A stretch of 64,000 nucleotides of DNA, from assembly GCA_963662175.1 (NCBI GenBank), contig OY759223.1, positions 19,755,460 to 19,819,459 on the forward strand, written 5' to 3'. Every line of letters starts with the position of its first letter. The stretch's first letter is position 1. Shown here in pieces: positions 44,401 through 47,882 of this stretch. A program made the position numbers and the translations under genes. The notes beneath the pieces were generated by a model. It saw only the letters and a list, made by a program, of their open reading frames with translations, had not been told where the DNA came from and ran no database searches. This DNA is from Aradus depressus. Lineage: Eukaryota; Arthropoda; Insecta; Hemiptera; Aradidae.

Positions 44401-45416
44401 TGGTCGTAAGCGATATGATCTCGTAGTTAAAGCCCGGGCATGAGTCATAAAACCTAACCTAATCTATTAAGCATAACCATTATATATATATATTTTGATT
44501 CTAATCTTGATTTCCCCCCCCCCATGTTTGTAGGCCCTGATGATGATATAAAATATATCGAAACGTTGGCATCTGAATAGTTTTTTTTTTTTCCATCTTT
44601 GACTGACCCTCAATATTCCTACAATTAGAATCCACAGTCGCTAATCAACATCTTCATCTATATTTATTTATAATTACTTAAGTACGCCAACAGCGAATTC
44701 CTCCAACTAGAAGGAAACCACGGGACGCGGGCCACTGATTGGCTCCGCACTCTACACCCCCACCTTTAAAATTCTTAATTAAGACCGAACAGACTATAAT
44801 GATAACGTATATCGGTTGAAAGATAGGGGATAGACGGCTTAAAGCAACAGCCAATGAGAATGGCTTCAATCATGTAAACATGGATTTGAATTATTTGATT
44901 ATTTCGCAGGTTGTAGGTTGCAAAATAAAAATATAGTCTGACCTCTTACAGACGTTACTAATTTATTTTATGGTAGCGGTCTTTCGAGGTTGCCTTCATC
45001 ATCAGGCAGTCTGGTGAAAGAACATAACAATTCAAAAAAACAATGAATGAAGAAACAAACTGGGTTAGCCATTGTGAGTCTGATGGGGAACAAGTATAAT
45101 GTATCTGTCCCAATCCATGAATTGTTTTTGTATTATATATTATTCAGACAGCCTGATGGTGAGGGCAACTTCGAAAGCCGGTTAGCATAAAATAAACCCA
45201 ATTCTAAAAACCTAAGAGGTAATCAAATAAAGGTCATACCTCGAGGTCGATGATCTCCCTTGGATTGGGTGCGGTGGGCATCTCTTGTAGATCTGGCACA
45301 GAGACCCCGTCCTTTTTCACCTCGGATCCGATGTACCGAAGTCGACGTTCCATCTCTTCACAGCGTCGCACCTCCGAGACAAACTTACGTTGGAAGGCGC
45401 TCACGTCTGAATTTAA
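9796..45416 (-). CDS. Vha100: V-type proton ATPase subunit a (V0 sector, 100-116 kDa), 16 of about 17 coding exons
   Basis: The coding join on the - strand, high to low coordinates, is 45416-45240, 36975-36847, 27080-26992, 22751-22625, 20329-20153, 19854-19642, 19110-18960, 18523-18384, 17694-17458, 16510-16401, 15222-15098, 14139-14003, 13911-13798, 12628-12406, 10895-10724, 9898-9796. The lengths sum to 2424 nt (807 codons plus stop) with every junction in phase. The product has the cytosolic N-terminal half ([39 protein letters not shown]), then a membrane half with [38 protein letters not shown] and [20 protein letters not shown]. Subunit a forms the proton half-channels of the V-ATPase. 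The Arg residues matching the essential yeast Vph1 R735 (YLRLW) and R799 (LRLHW) are present. The first exon (family: about 40 residues) was not found, so the gene extends past 45.4 kb. The missing N-terminus leaves the paralogue (Vha100-1, -2 and so on) open. Confidence 0.95.
10724..10895 (-). CDS. Vha100: Vha100 exon: last membrane helices
   Basis: Encodes [13 protein letters not shown], a hydrophobic segment ([20 protein letters not shown]) and [13 protein letters not shown]. The Arg in LRLHW (observed residue ~771) aligns with yeast Vph1 R799, which lines the proton path. Acceptor ATCAG, donor GTACAC; both junctions split codons. Confidence 0.95.
10951..11160 (-). mobile_element. SINE-A, diverged and internally deleted
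   Basis: GTGACTCATGTCTGGGCTTC, GTGAGCCCGACTCTAC, then GGCCGGGTTTCGAACTCGCG and GCAAGCACGC. It lies in the Vha100 intron 10896-12405. Confidence 0.75.
11192..11375. mobile_element. two SINE-A tail fragments in inverted orientation
   Basis: 11192-11245 reads as the reversed tail (GTGGCTCATGCGC). 11302-11375 reads forward (GACGAAAGAGCGTTCTGGTA to CCCGGGCATGAGTC). Together they form a small snap-back. Confidence 0.6.
11411..11956. mobile_element. foldback MITE, whole-length imperfect palindrome
   Basis: The outer arms CGCTGGGATATGATAAAAAC plus GGGATTTGATCAAATCCCTA recur inverted at 11880-11956. The inner blocks (CAGGTTCTCCTGATATAGAG) also pair with 11750-11790. TA-rich repeats flank it. There is no ORF. 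Confidence 0.8.
12001..12022 (+). repeat. poly-G tract
   Basis: About 18 consecutive G after TTGTGGG, within the Vha100 intron. A small-scale parallel to the much longer G tract at 38386. Confidence 0.7.
12406..12628 (-). CDS. Vha100: Vha100 exon: variable loop plus key-Arg helix
   Basis: The first ~40 residues are a Gly/Glu/Ser/His-rich loop (variable in the family). The conserved [19 protein letters not shown] and [12 protein letters not shown] follow. The Arg of YLRLW (observed residue ~707) matches the essential Vph1 R735. Donor GTAAGT, acceptor GTTGTAG. Confidence 0.95.
12740..13272 (+). mobile_element. CTTCCCC-type MITE, near-complete
   Basis: It starts near GTATATCCCCAGAACGAATT and ends CTTCGTATAACTGGGGAAGT. 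The inside has the family pattern CATTCATTAC.TCGGCAGTTATTA, GGCCGATTTGGCTGAAAATT and CACGAAATTCC. The ends are short inverted repeats (ACTTCCCCAG / CTGGGGAAGT). It is non-coding. Confidence 0.75.
13798..13911 (-). CDS. Vha100: Vha100 exon: membrane helix with MLLGKPLYL
   Basis: 38 codons in phase 0: [20 protein letters not shown] followed by a basic cytosolic stretch ([10 protein letters not shown]). PxMLLxKP is a family signature. It is preceded by a short GC-AG intron. Confidence 0.95.
13912..14002 (-). other. Vha100: Vha100 GC-AG intron, 91 bp
   Basis: Donor CAG|GCAAGA, acceptor TTTTTCAG. Removal joins ENQ to ATVERS in phase. Confidence 0.85.
14003..14139 (-). CDS. Vha100: Vha100 exon: [14 protein letters not shown] segment
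   Basis: Encodes [20 protein letters not shown] followed by a polar loop ending YMYENQ. The donor is CAG|GCAAGA, a GC 5' splice site. No GT lies nearby that would keep the frame. Confidence 0.92.
15098..15222 (-). CDS. Vha100: Vha100 exon: EFLPQVIF membrane segment
   Basis: Encodes [20 protein letters not shown] and a membrane helix ending [10 protein letters not shown]. The only frame-keeping donor is T|GCAAGT (GC type); the acceptor is TTACAG. The exon sits alone between large inverted repeats (14304-14677 and 15518-15877). Confidence 0.9.
15325..15452 (-). mobile_element. SINE-A fragment (head half)
   Basis: GAGTAACTGACATCGG, GAACGGCATGCT, CACCCAGATAAA and GATCTTGAGTAC follow the SINE-A head half in reverse, diverged. 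It lies between the inverted-repeat arms. Confidence 0.6.
16401..16510 (-). CDS. Vha100: Vha100 exon: [13 protein letters not shown] helix
   Basis: [20 protein letters not shown] then [16 protein letters not shown]. It matches the conserved FLNxxKMKxSxxxGxxHM block. Donor GTAAGG, acceptor TTTTCAG. Confidence 0.95.
16846..16952 (-). mobile_element. SINE-B (tRNA-Leu/Ser-like), diverged
   Basis: In reverse: a poly-T tract, TTATGCACATTAGCCA, CGGGATTCGAACCCACAACC (B box) and CACGGCCACCAGTGCCCCC (A-box side). Second SINE family of the window. Confidence 0.7.
17458..17694 (-). CDS. Vha100: Vha100 exon: GRYIILLMG and first lumenal loop
   Basis: 79 codons in phase 0. [34 protein letters not shown] is the family hallmark of the second membrane region. 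The segment ends [11 protein letters not shown]. Donor GTTAGT. Confidence 0.95.
17818..17892 (+). mobile_element. SINE-A relic (3' half)
   Basis: GATTCCCACCACAGAAGAGT, ATGTCCACC and CGACGAAATAGCGCTCTGGA match the SINE-A 3' body. Confidence 0.5.
18040..18299 (+). mobile_element. CTTCCCC-type MITE, short version
   Basis: Starts GGACTTCCCCAGACCAAATT and ends CTTAGTATAGTTAGAGAAGT, with internal CATTACATCGGCAGTTATTA. About half of the usual interior is deleted. Confidence 0.7.
18384..18523 (-). CDS. Vha100: Vha100 exon: first membrane helix ([15 protein letters not shown])
   Basis: Encodes [20 protein letters not shown] and the following helix to [11 protein letters not shown]. This marks the switch from the cytosolic half to the membrane half. 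Acceptor TCCAG, donor GTACTT. Confidence 0.95.
18960..19110 (-). CDS. Vha100: Vha100 exon: [25 protein letters not shown]
   Basis: Encodes [20 protein letters not shown] then [12 protein letters not shown] and [13 protein letters not shown], the well-conserved block just before the first membrane helix. Confidence 0.95.
19307..19445 (+). repeat. 29-bp tandem repeat, about 4.5 copies
   Basis: The unit around GCTATGTGGAGTCATACATT recurs every 29 bp with almost no divergence, in the Vha100 intron 19111-19641. Confidence 0.9.
19642..19854 (-). CDS. Vha100: Vha100 exon: distal cytosolic lobe
   Basis: 71 codons in phase 0: [33 protein letters not shown] and [14 protein letters not shown]. Typical of the distal lobe of the cytosolic domain. 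Confidence 0.95.
19976..20112 (-). mobile_element. SINE-A fragment (head half)
   Basis: CGAGTATCTGACATCGGCTC, CATCCGAAGGACGGCATGCT, CTAGATAAA and GCCGGGATTCAAATTATTGA match the head half in reverse. It lies between exons 19642-19854 and 20153-20329. Confidence 0.7.
20153..20329 (-). CDS. Vha100: Vha100 exon: [14 protein letters not shown] / LYPCP
   Basis: 59 codons in phase 0: [20 protein letters not shown], then [13 protein letters not shown] and a helical segment ending RLEDLTL. Donor GTAAGT, acceptor TTTTTCAG. Confidence 0.95.
20380..21340 (-). mobile_element. dispersed repeat, probable LINE 3' UTR (carries the Helitron)
   Basis: Sequence on both sides of the Helitron (AATGAAAAGAAATTTTATTA; AGTAAAGAAAAGGAA; GAAATATAGTATCAGTA; GGATGCCCAGACAAGGTTTG) recurs at 22905-23171 plus 25407-25440. 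Read on the - strand it ends in an AATAAAATTTC motif, like a LINE 3' end. The identity is inferred. Confidence 0.5.
20457..20972 (+). mobile_element. Helitron-like non-autonomous element
   Basis: It starts TCATATATATTAAGCTGAAA and ends with the hairpin CCCGGGCAAAGCCGGG followed by TATTACTGCTAG. It sits between A and T. A TC start, 3' hairpin and CTAG end are Helitron hallmarks. Internally ~90 bp (GGTCCATCCCAGCATCCAC) is tandemly repeated. A related locus at 22912-22990 lacks the insert. Confidence 0.8.
21680..22134 (+). pseudogene. non-LTR retrotransposon reverse-transcriptase C-terminal fragment
   Basis: One continuous frame after a stop: [20 protein letters not shown], then [32 protein letters not shown] and [14 protein letters not shown], ending TAG. 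The YTSSIWSPY...VQ.KFLR pattern is the standard region after the RT domain of many LINE ORF2 proteins. It is 5' truncated. An AT-rich 3' UTR with AATAAA follows to about 22520. Confidence 0.8.
22625..22751 (-). CDS. Vha100: Vha100 exon: [20 protein letters not shown]
   Basis: Encodes [20 protein letters not shown] and [20 protein letters not shown], an almost invariant block of subunit a. Donor GTAAGT. The acceptor GGCTAG lacks a strong pyrimidine tract. Confidence 0.93.
22905..23171 (-). mobile_element. second copy of the dispersed LINE-like repeat, split by a hAT-like element
   Basis: Aligns with 20400-21290 without the Helitron. It is interrupted at GGATGCCCAG by the element at 23172-25406 and resumes at 25407 (ATGCCCAGTCAAGGTTTGAA). 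Confidence 0.6.
23172..25406. mobile_element. hAT-like TIR element carrying a 170-bp tandem array (copy A)
   Basis: Termini TAGGGTGGAACGAAAA ... TTTTCGTTCCACCCTA are perfect 16-bp inverted repeats. They are flanked by an exact 8-bp duplication ATGCCCAG (23164-23171, 25407-25414). Eight-base duplications and this terminus style fit hAT transposons. No transposase is present. About 150 bp inside each end is related in inverted form, and the tandem unit derives from that sequence. The paralogous uninterrupted site is at 21283-21300. Confidence 0.9.
23580..25380 (-). repeat. 170-bp tandem (satellite-like) array, 11 units
   Basis: TTGCGGCACCTCAAGACGTA starts at 23581, 23751, 23921 and then every 170 bp to 25281. 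Units differ by a few bases only. The same unit occurs reversed at 47.9 and 51.4 kb. Confidence 0.95.
25729..26406 (+). pseudogene. LINE ORF2 C-terminal fragment and 3' end
   Basis: [20 protein letters not shown] and [15 protein letters not shown], then after a frame break [13 protein letters not shown], resemble the C-terminus of LINE ORF2 proteins (LFN.LP..IK.I...FK). It ends in AATAAATATTATTATTATTA near 26406, a typical LINE microsatellite tail. Confidence 0.6.
26561..26840 (-). mobile_element. SINE-A, 5'-truncated with target-site duplication
   Basis: It runs from the TTAGGTTAGG tail through the complete body to GGCCTCGGTCGGG, where the copy stops inside the tRNA head. The 12-bp duplication TACATAAGTAAG flanks it (26549-26560, 26841-26852). 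Confidence 0.9.
26992..27080 (-). CDS. Vha100: Vha100 exon: variable linker to FVAGVV
   Basis: [20 protein letters not shown] then [10 protein letters not shown], the poorly conserved linker between the FF.E helix and FVAGVV. Acceptor TTCTCCAG, donor GTAAGT. It joins in phase on both sides. Confidence 0.9.
27278..27625 (+). mobile_element. CTTCCCC-type MITE, 3'-truncated
   Basis: GTACTTCACCAGCACAAATT, GTGTCGATACATTCGTTACA and GGTCGATTTGGCTGAAAATC. The GGGGAAGTA end is missing. Confidence 0.65.
28051..28396 (-). mobile_element. SINE-A, full length
   Basis: From the GTTAGGTTAGG tail through CATGCCCGGGCTTTTACTAC and CATCCGAAGGACGGCGTGCT to TAGCTCAG-type head GAGC.ACCGGCGCCCTC (reverse). The flanks share only a short ATTTGA. 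Confidence 0.9.
29013..29259. mobile_element. MITE with GATGTGGTCAT...ATACCAACCAC ends
   Basis: The left GATGTGGTCATAATAG and ATACCAACCACA return inverted as GTGGTTGGTATAAAAATGAC and CACATC at the right. It is related to 38925-39631, sharing ATGCCAGTATGAAATAA inside. Confidence 0.75.
29601..30205 (-). mobile_element. CTTCCCC-type MITE split by a Jockey LINE
   Basis: The left part begins CTTCTCCAGTTATACGAAGT and GGGGAAGTAATGAAATCGGT. After the LINE (29674-30014) it resumes with TTTTCACCAG, CACGATAACTCCCGATAGAA and TATAAATTTTCAGTCAAAAC. Confidence 0.75.
29674..30014 (+). mobile_element. Jockey-like LINE 3' fragment with poly(A)
   Basis: One frame reads [37 protein letters not shown] and [15 protein letters not shown] then a stop at ~29868. 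H.NPLA..L plus RRLKR..P.DL is the end of Jockey-clade ORF2. A short 3' UTR and poly-A follow. It is flanked by TTTTCACC on both sides. Heavily 5' truncated; not functional. Confidence 0.85.
30718..30812 (+). mobile_element. SINE-A relic (3' body)
   Basis: GAATAAAAATTTAGGGTAGG, GGGCTCCCATAGTAGAGTCT and GTGATGAAAGAGCGCTAACA. Confidence 0.65.
31450..31812 (+). repeat. 44-bp tandem repeat, about 8 copies
   Basis: ATTTAGTGGAACATTTTCAA recurs every 44 bp (31457, 31501, 31545 and on) almost unchanged. Units alternate AAATAAAC and AAATATAC linkers, hinting at an 88-bp higher-order unit in part of the array. Confidence 0.92.
32156..32352 (+). repeat. ~62-68-bp tandem repeat, 3 copies
   Basis: AGAGGTGAACAAGGT...AAAACTGACAACTTAGATCT TCAAAAATATATGAG occurs three times. 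The second and third copies add AAGGTTCTAGC. Confidence 0.88.
32808..32999 (-). mobile_element. SINE-B copy
   Basis: T-rich tail, ACGATGCATATTAGCCATGT, CATCCATGGCCCCGTG, then GAGACTCGAACCCGCAAACC (B box) and CACACGGCCAACATGGCCCC (head). Confidence 0.8.
33000..33330 (+). other. unidentified insert with a 70-codon open frame
   Basis: The open frame 33069-33281 (containing [20 protein letters not shown]) is less AT-biased than its surroundings and lies between two SINE-B copies in the same orientation. A possible donor GTAATT follows TTCAACCCGGACAG. I do not recognise it; it could be a captured gene fragment. Confidence 0.3.
33330..33431 (-). mobile_element. SINE-B, head half only
   Basis: CAAACCGTGGTGAGAGCATG, CTCTACGCTCTAGCCCGCAT and GGCCATTATGGCCCCC match the SINE-B head in reverse. 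Confidence 0.7.
34070..34430. mobile_element. foldback MITE (ACGTTTCGGG type)
   Basis: CAATTTATTTTTTTGGTCTT and ACAACCTAATAAATAGACGT TTCGGG return inverted as CCCCGAAATGTCTTGCTAGG, TTGT and CCAAAAAATAAATTG. A related pair lies at 37990-38260. Confidence 0.7.
34983..35776 (+). mobile_element. Tigger/pogo-family element remnant
   Basis: Termini CAGTAGAACCTCGATATAAC ... CGTTATATCGAGGTTTTACTG are flanked by TA on both sides, as in the pogo/Tigger branch of Tc1-mariner. Internal GATATAACGTTT motifs repeat near both ends. It contains a transposase C-terminal remnant. Confidence 0.88.
35213..35398 (+). pseudogene. Tigger transposase C-terminal remnant
   Basis: Frame [20 protein letters not shown], then [20 protein letters not shown] and [12 protein letters not shown], stop. 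...L..LE......KQT.I.DFF is the usual end of Tigger/CENP-B-like transposases. DNA-binding and catalytic parts are absent. Confidence 0.7.
36341..36476 (-). mobile_element. SINE-B copy
   Basis: Poly-T, GGCTTTATGTATCTACGAAA, CGGGATTCGAACCCGCAAAC (B box), CATGGTGAGACCATGC and GCACGGCCACCATAGCCCCC. Confidence 0.82.
36847..36975 (-). CDS. Vha100: Vha100 exon: coiled-coil stalk
   Basis: 43 codons: [20 protein letters not shown] then [23 protein letters not shown]. It matches the conserved N..L..NF.EL.ELK..L.K...FF coiled coil. Acceptor GTTGTAG, donor GTAAGC. Confidence 0.95.
37348..37421. repeat. perfect-looking palindrome centred on AACCTAGGTT
   Basis: GCTACTATATGTC.AAGTAGAAAATTATTT is mirrored as AAATAATTTTCTACTT.GACATATAGTAGC. 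Confidence 0.85.
37739..37930 (+). repeat. 29-bp tandem repeat, about 6.5 copies
   Basis: GGAAGTAACATAATGGAATA TTAGTTTC repeats every 29 bp with few changes. The unit begins at the GGGAAGTAA end of a decayed CTTCCCC-type MITE, suggesting expansion of a transposon terminus. Confidence 0.9.
37990..38260. mobile_element. foldback MITE (ACGTTTCGGG type), second copy
   Basis: TTTACAACCTAGTAAATATA GACGTTTCGGG and GATGGGAGTTCTCCAGGGAG ... TTTGTAAAAACAAAATAAAT pair like 34070-34430. Confidence 0.65.
38386..38485 (+). repeat. 100-bp G tract interrupted by one T
   Basis: 21 G, one T (38407), then 78 G. The flanks are ordinary sequence. It could be a true (G)n expansion or a homopolymer artefact; all poly-Gly and poly-Pro open frames here come from it. 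Confidence 0.9.
38490..38610 (-). other. possible exon-like open stretch beside the G tract
   Basis: The - strand reads [20 protein letters not shown] then [13 protein letters not shown], followed by a GTGGCG that could be a donor. It is hydrophobic and I recognise no family. It may be chance or part of an unknown nested gene. Confidence 0.2.
38925..39631. mobile_element. MITE with AGTGATGTGGCCAT...TTATACCAACCA ends
   Basis: AATATTAGTGATGTGGCCAT and TTCTTATACCAACCA return inverted as TGGTTGGTATAAGAATGTCC and GGCCACATCACTAATATT. The interior has a ~150-bp AT-rich direct repeat (CTTTTACTAATACATATTTA ... ATTGTTTTTTCTATTGGTAT). Confidence 0.75.
39828..40703 (-). mobile_element. decayed hAT-like element
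   Basis: The outer ends carry related inverted material (GGGTAAATCCATGG / CCATGGGTAAATC in direct-like form; GCGGGCCCTG / GGGCCCGGGCCCTG). It encloses the hAT transposase remnant at 40267-40473. The precise ends are uncertain. Confidence 0.55.
40267..40473 (-). pseudogene. hAT transposase C-terminal dimerisation region, broken
   Basis: In one - strand frame with three in-frame stops: [19 protein letters not shown], then [27 protein letters not shown]...DF...ID.FA..KARK is the end of the zinc-finger (TTF/ZMYM-like) hAT transposases. It is clearly dead. Confidence 0.8.
41007..41096 (-). mobile_element. CTTCCCC-type MITE terminal fragment
   Basis: ACACCTATTAATTTTCAGCA, GAGGGAGAATGAAAATTAAT and TCACGCTGGGGAAGTAC. 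Confidence 0.65.
41319..42079 (+). mobile_element. CTTCCCC-type MITE, near-complete, with nested SINE-A
   Basis: Starts GTACTTCCCCAGCACGAATT, and ends CTTCGTATAGCTGGAGAAGT. The SINE at 41706-42021 interrupts it within CGAATTTCTGA. Confidence 0.85.
41706..42021 (+). mobile_element. SINE-A inserted in a MITE
   Basis: GAGGGCGCCGATTGCTCAGT to CGATATGACCTTGTAGGTAA. The 3' end is cut short, without a TTAGG-type tail. An 11-bp duplication CGAATTTCTGA flanks it (41695-41705, 42022-42032). Confidence 0.9.
42461..42800 (-). mobile_element. SINE-A, full length in a MITE
   Basis: GTTAGGTTAGG tail to GAGCTACCGGCGCCCTC head. Near-identical 12-bp flanks TGAAATGTTATA / TGAAATTTTATA mark the target-site duplication. 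Confidence 0.9.
42888..42980 (-). mobile_element. SINE-B, diverged
   Basis: CTTTGAAATAAAATTCTCCC, ACGGGATTCGAACACGCGCT and AACTAAAGCCCACACGATG. Confidence 0.6.
43375..43600 (-). mobile_element. CTTCCCC-type MITE internal fragment
   Basis: CCATGATAACTCGCGATAGG, CACCTATAAATTTTCAGCCA and TCGACCGAAGGGAAAGAG. Confidence 0.65.
43612..43902 (-). mobile_element. SINE-A, diverged
   Basis: GTCATATTGCCTACTGCGCG to ACTGAGCTGCCGGCGTCCTC. The extreme tail is absent. Confidence 0.82.
43992..44166 (+). mobile_element. SINE-A 5' half
   Basis: GAGGGCGCCGGTAGCTCAGT to GTCAGGTATTCGTTAAAGAC, then breaks into a second SINE-A copy. Confidence 0.85.
44167..44462 (+). mobile_element. SINE-A variant with replaced head
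   Basis: Begins CATCATCAGTATAATACATG AGAACCCA instead of the tRNA A-box part, then CCGAGGCCCTTAG, full body and ACCTAACCTAA tail. The same junction occurs at 59177. Confidence 0.8.
44520..44600 (+). mobile_element. MITE terminus (CGAAACGTTGG type)
   Basis: CCTGATGATGATATAAAATA TATCGAAACGTTGGC resembles the terminal motifs at 3000, 6170 and 59150 (AACGTTTCGG with TGATGATG). Confidence 0.4.
44938..45235. mobile_element. foldback MITE next to the exon 45240-45416
   Basis: TGACCTCTTACAG, TTTATTTTATGGTAGCGGTC TTTCGAGGTTGCC and CATCATCAGGC return inverted as GCCTGATGGTGAGGGCAAC, TTCGAAAGCCGGTTAGCATA and AGAGGTAATC. The right end lies only a few bases from the splice donor. Confidence 0.75.
45240..45416 (-). 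CDS. Vha100: Vha100 exon (second coding exon by family comparison)
   Basis: 59 codons in phase 0: [20 protein letters not shown] then [10 protein letters not shown] and NPREIIDLE. In relatives LNxDVxxFQRxF follows the first exon's VQFRD, so the start codon lies further right. Acceptor ATTTTCAG, donor GTATGA. Confidence 0.95.
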
Positions 45417-45591
45417 CTGAAAATTTAAAACAATGGTCCTTGAACATTTAATTATGTCAGAGATTAAACAGGAGAGTAAAATAAAAAAATGTCGGCAATA
45501 TAGGTATTAAATATATACGTATGTTTTTTTTTAACATTAGTAAGACGTGGCTGAAAATGGTAGCAATACCGAAAGTACTTCAATACATATA

Positions 45592-45906
45592 GGTTAGGTT
45601 TTATGACTCATGCCCGGGCTTTAACTACGAGGTCATATCGCCTACTACCAGAGCGCTCTTTCGTCACTCTGGTGGACATGAGCCCGACTCTACCGTTTGA
45701 GTCCTAAATTTTGCCTACCCTAAATTTTTATTCACCTAGGGCAGGGATCATTAACGAATACAGGCTCGGGACCATCGCTTAACGTCCCATCCGATGGATG
45801 GCGTGCTTAACAGATAAAATAAACTAAGGGGCCTCGGTCGGGTTTCGAACCCATGTTCTTGAGCTCAGAAGGCAAGCACGCATACCACTGAGCTACCGGC
45901 GCCCTC
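45592..45906 (-). mobile_element. SINE-A, near-complete
   Basis: GGTTAGGTTTTATGACTCAT to GAGCTACCGGCGCCCTC, with a small internal deletion. It lies 175 bp upstream of Vha100 exon 45240-45416. Confidence 0.9.
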
Positions 45907-46249
45907 ACTTCTATAAACTTCTATATATTTTATAAATTGTATGTATGCATAGGTTATTAAATTTTTGTTATTATAAATTATATTATTTAGACAATTTTAT
46001 TTATTACTATGAGTCATGTATTATATTTTTCTACATAAACATTTTTTTTTTTGAGAGTAGATGTGAAGGAGAATCTGTAAGACATTATATAAAACTTTAG
46101 GAATAGGAACAAACAAAGGGTATATTAATTAGAGAAGTTAATAGAGAAGTTTTGAATTCAATTGCTGATGACATTCTTTTAGACGTCGGGATTATATAGA
46201 TTTGTTTTGGGAGATATTATTTTTAATCCTAGTAAGAGCTAGTGATTAA

Positions 46250-46447
46250 TTAGAGATTTATATTTTTATTCAACTGCACACATTGATCTTTAAAATTCAA
46301 AATAACGGAATTACTATTCAAAAATTCACTTCCTATAATGACATCATAACTTAATTCGGGGATGATCAAAAATCGAATATTCGCGGAATGATTACAAAAA
46401 TCTACTTTAGTTATGATTTGGAACCTGATGGGTTTTGAAAATTTCAA
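46250..46447 (-). pseudogene. Ty3/gypsy retrotransposon protease fragment
   Basis: The frame contains CNHSANIRFLIIPELSYDVI IGSEFLNSN. F.II..L.YDVIIG.DFL is the C-terminal half of retropepsin-type proteases of Ty3/gypsy elements. The catalytic DSGA part is not in this frame. No LTRs or reverse transcriptase are seen; it is a dead remnant. Confidence 0.65.
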
Positions 46448-46976
46448 TTAACTGAACTCTATTTTCCTCCCTTAAGTTTTCTGCTACTTTATCTACTCTA
46501 TTTTCTACTCTTTTATTTTCTATTTGCAATTTCTCTATTTGGTCCTTCAAATTGTCTACCTTTTTATCTAATCTCGCTTCCAAATCTTGAATGTCACCCC
46601 TTAAATTTCCCATTTCCCCTTTTAGATCTCTACCCTGTTCTTCTAAACCTCCTATTTGCTCTTTCATATCCCTCCTTAAATTTCCCATCTCCTCCCTTAA
46701 ATTAGTCTCTAAATTTTTTATGTAATTTCTCTGTTCGGCTATACTCCTCATCATAAATTCCATGAATTGGTCCATTTTATCTGAATCTTTCTCCTCTACT
46801 TTCTCTTTATTCTTATTTACCCCCTCCTTGCTAACAATAACAATCCCTTGCGACTCCTCACCTGTACCCTCCGTGGACTCCATTGCAGCTGGAGTCTCCC
46901 TTCCTGTATCTTCCGATACTTGCATATCGGATCTTTCCTCCGAACTCGATCCTTCCTCTCTACTTTGCTCCTCCAA
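46407..46976 (-). pseudogene. Ty3/gypsy gag-like coiled-coil ORF
   Basis: 189 codons from MEEQSREEGSSSEERSD, with an acidic Ser/Thr/Glu-rich start and a long predicted coiled coil (MGNLRRDMKEQIGGLEEQGR region, Leu heptads). It sits directly upstream of and overlaps the protease fragment, as gag precedes protease. The capsid domain is missing: after HQVPNHN it jumps to protease. Family assignment is an inference from this pairing. Confidence 0.5.
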
Positions 46977-47165
46977 TCTTCTCGCTACTCCTCTGGTAAT
47001 TTTTTAATATTACATATATATTTTGTGAAACAGATAATATTTTAAAAAAAACATACGTTTTAATTACCTATTTAATACATATATTGCCGACGATTTTTTT
47101 TTTTTTCATCCACGACTCTCTAATGTTACGTCGTGGCTGAAGATGGAGTACCTGTCACCGCACAA

Positions 47166-47321
47166 CTTCGGGACCATCGATTAACGTCCCATCCGAAAGG
47201 CGGTATGCTTAAGGTTTCTTTCACCTCCCAGATAAAAAACCTCATGGCCTCGGCCGGGTTTCAAACCCGCTATCTTGAGCTCAGTAGGCTGGGACGACTA
47301 CCTTTGAGCTACTGGCGCCCA
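47166..47321 (-). mobile_element. SINE-A head half
   Basis: GGGACCATCGATTAACGTCC, CCGGGTTTCAAACCCGCTAT and TTGAGCTACTGGCGCCC. Confidence 0.8.
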
Positions 47322-47432
47322 GTAACTAATGTCCGAATACATTTCTGCGATTTGTGTTGATATTGTGGAAAGCAAATAAAATAAATAAAGAACTTGTTTA
47401 ATTTTTATATCAATATAAGGGAGAAGAGCACT

Positions 47433-47703
47433 AGAGGGTCAGGTTTCTGAACAGTGCCTCAGATGCAACAGTTCCCAAGATGTGGACAATGGCAGACACA
47501 GAGAGAATAAGTAAGGAACAGCTCATCTGGACAATTGTCTAGTCAAATCCGGCGTGAGTTGGAAGTGCCGGAAGTTGCAGACCATATCACCCAGGTTACA
47601 CAGCAGTTCCACGATGGTCTTGTCGATGTGCCAGCCGCTACCTTCTTCACCCTCGGTCGGACCACCCCCAACAAGCGACTCAAACCTCGGTTATACCAGG
47701 ACA
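47433..47703. pseudogene. duplicated gene-like fragment, copy 1
   Basis: The first ~100 bp copy part of 54330-54440. The next part is open on both strands. The - strand 47523-47684 reads GSGWHIDKTIVELLCNLGDM and VCNFRHFQLTPDL. The + strand reads RRELEVPEVADHITQVTQQF and ends RLKPRLYQDII at TAA 47703. The one change between copies (47675 vs 51210) is silent on the - strand only, weakly favouring it. AATAAA follows on + at ~47776. Not recognised. Confidence 0.4.
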
Positions 47704-47882
47704 TTATATAACCCTTGTATATAATATGCTTTATGTTTCTCTTTTAATGTGTAGAGCACTAAGTGTGCTGAGACAATAAATTTTTTTTTTTTTTATGTTT
47801 TTTTGTTTTGTTTATTGTCTATTTCCACAAAAATATATACATAAAGTGTATATTAGGGTGGAACGAAAAAATCACCTTTTGA

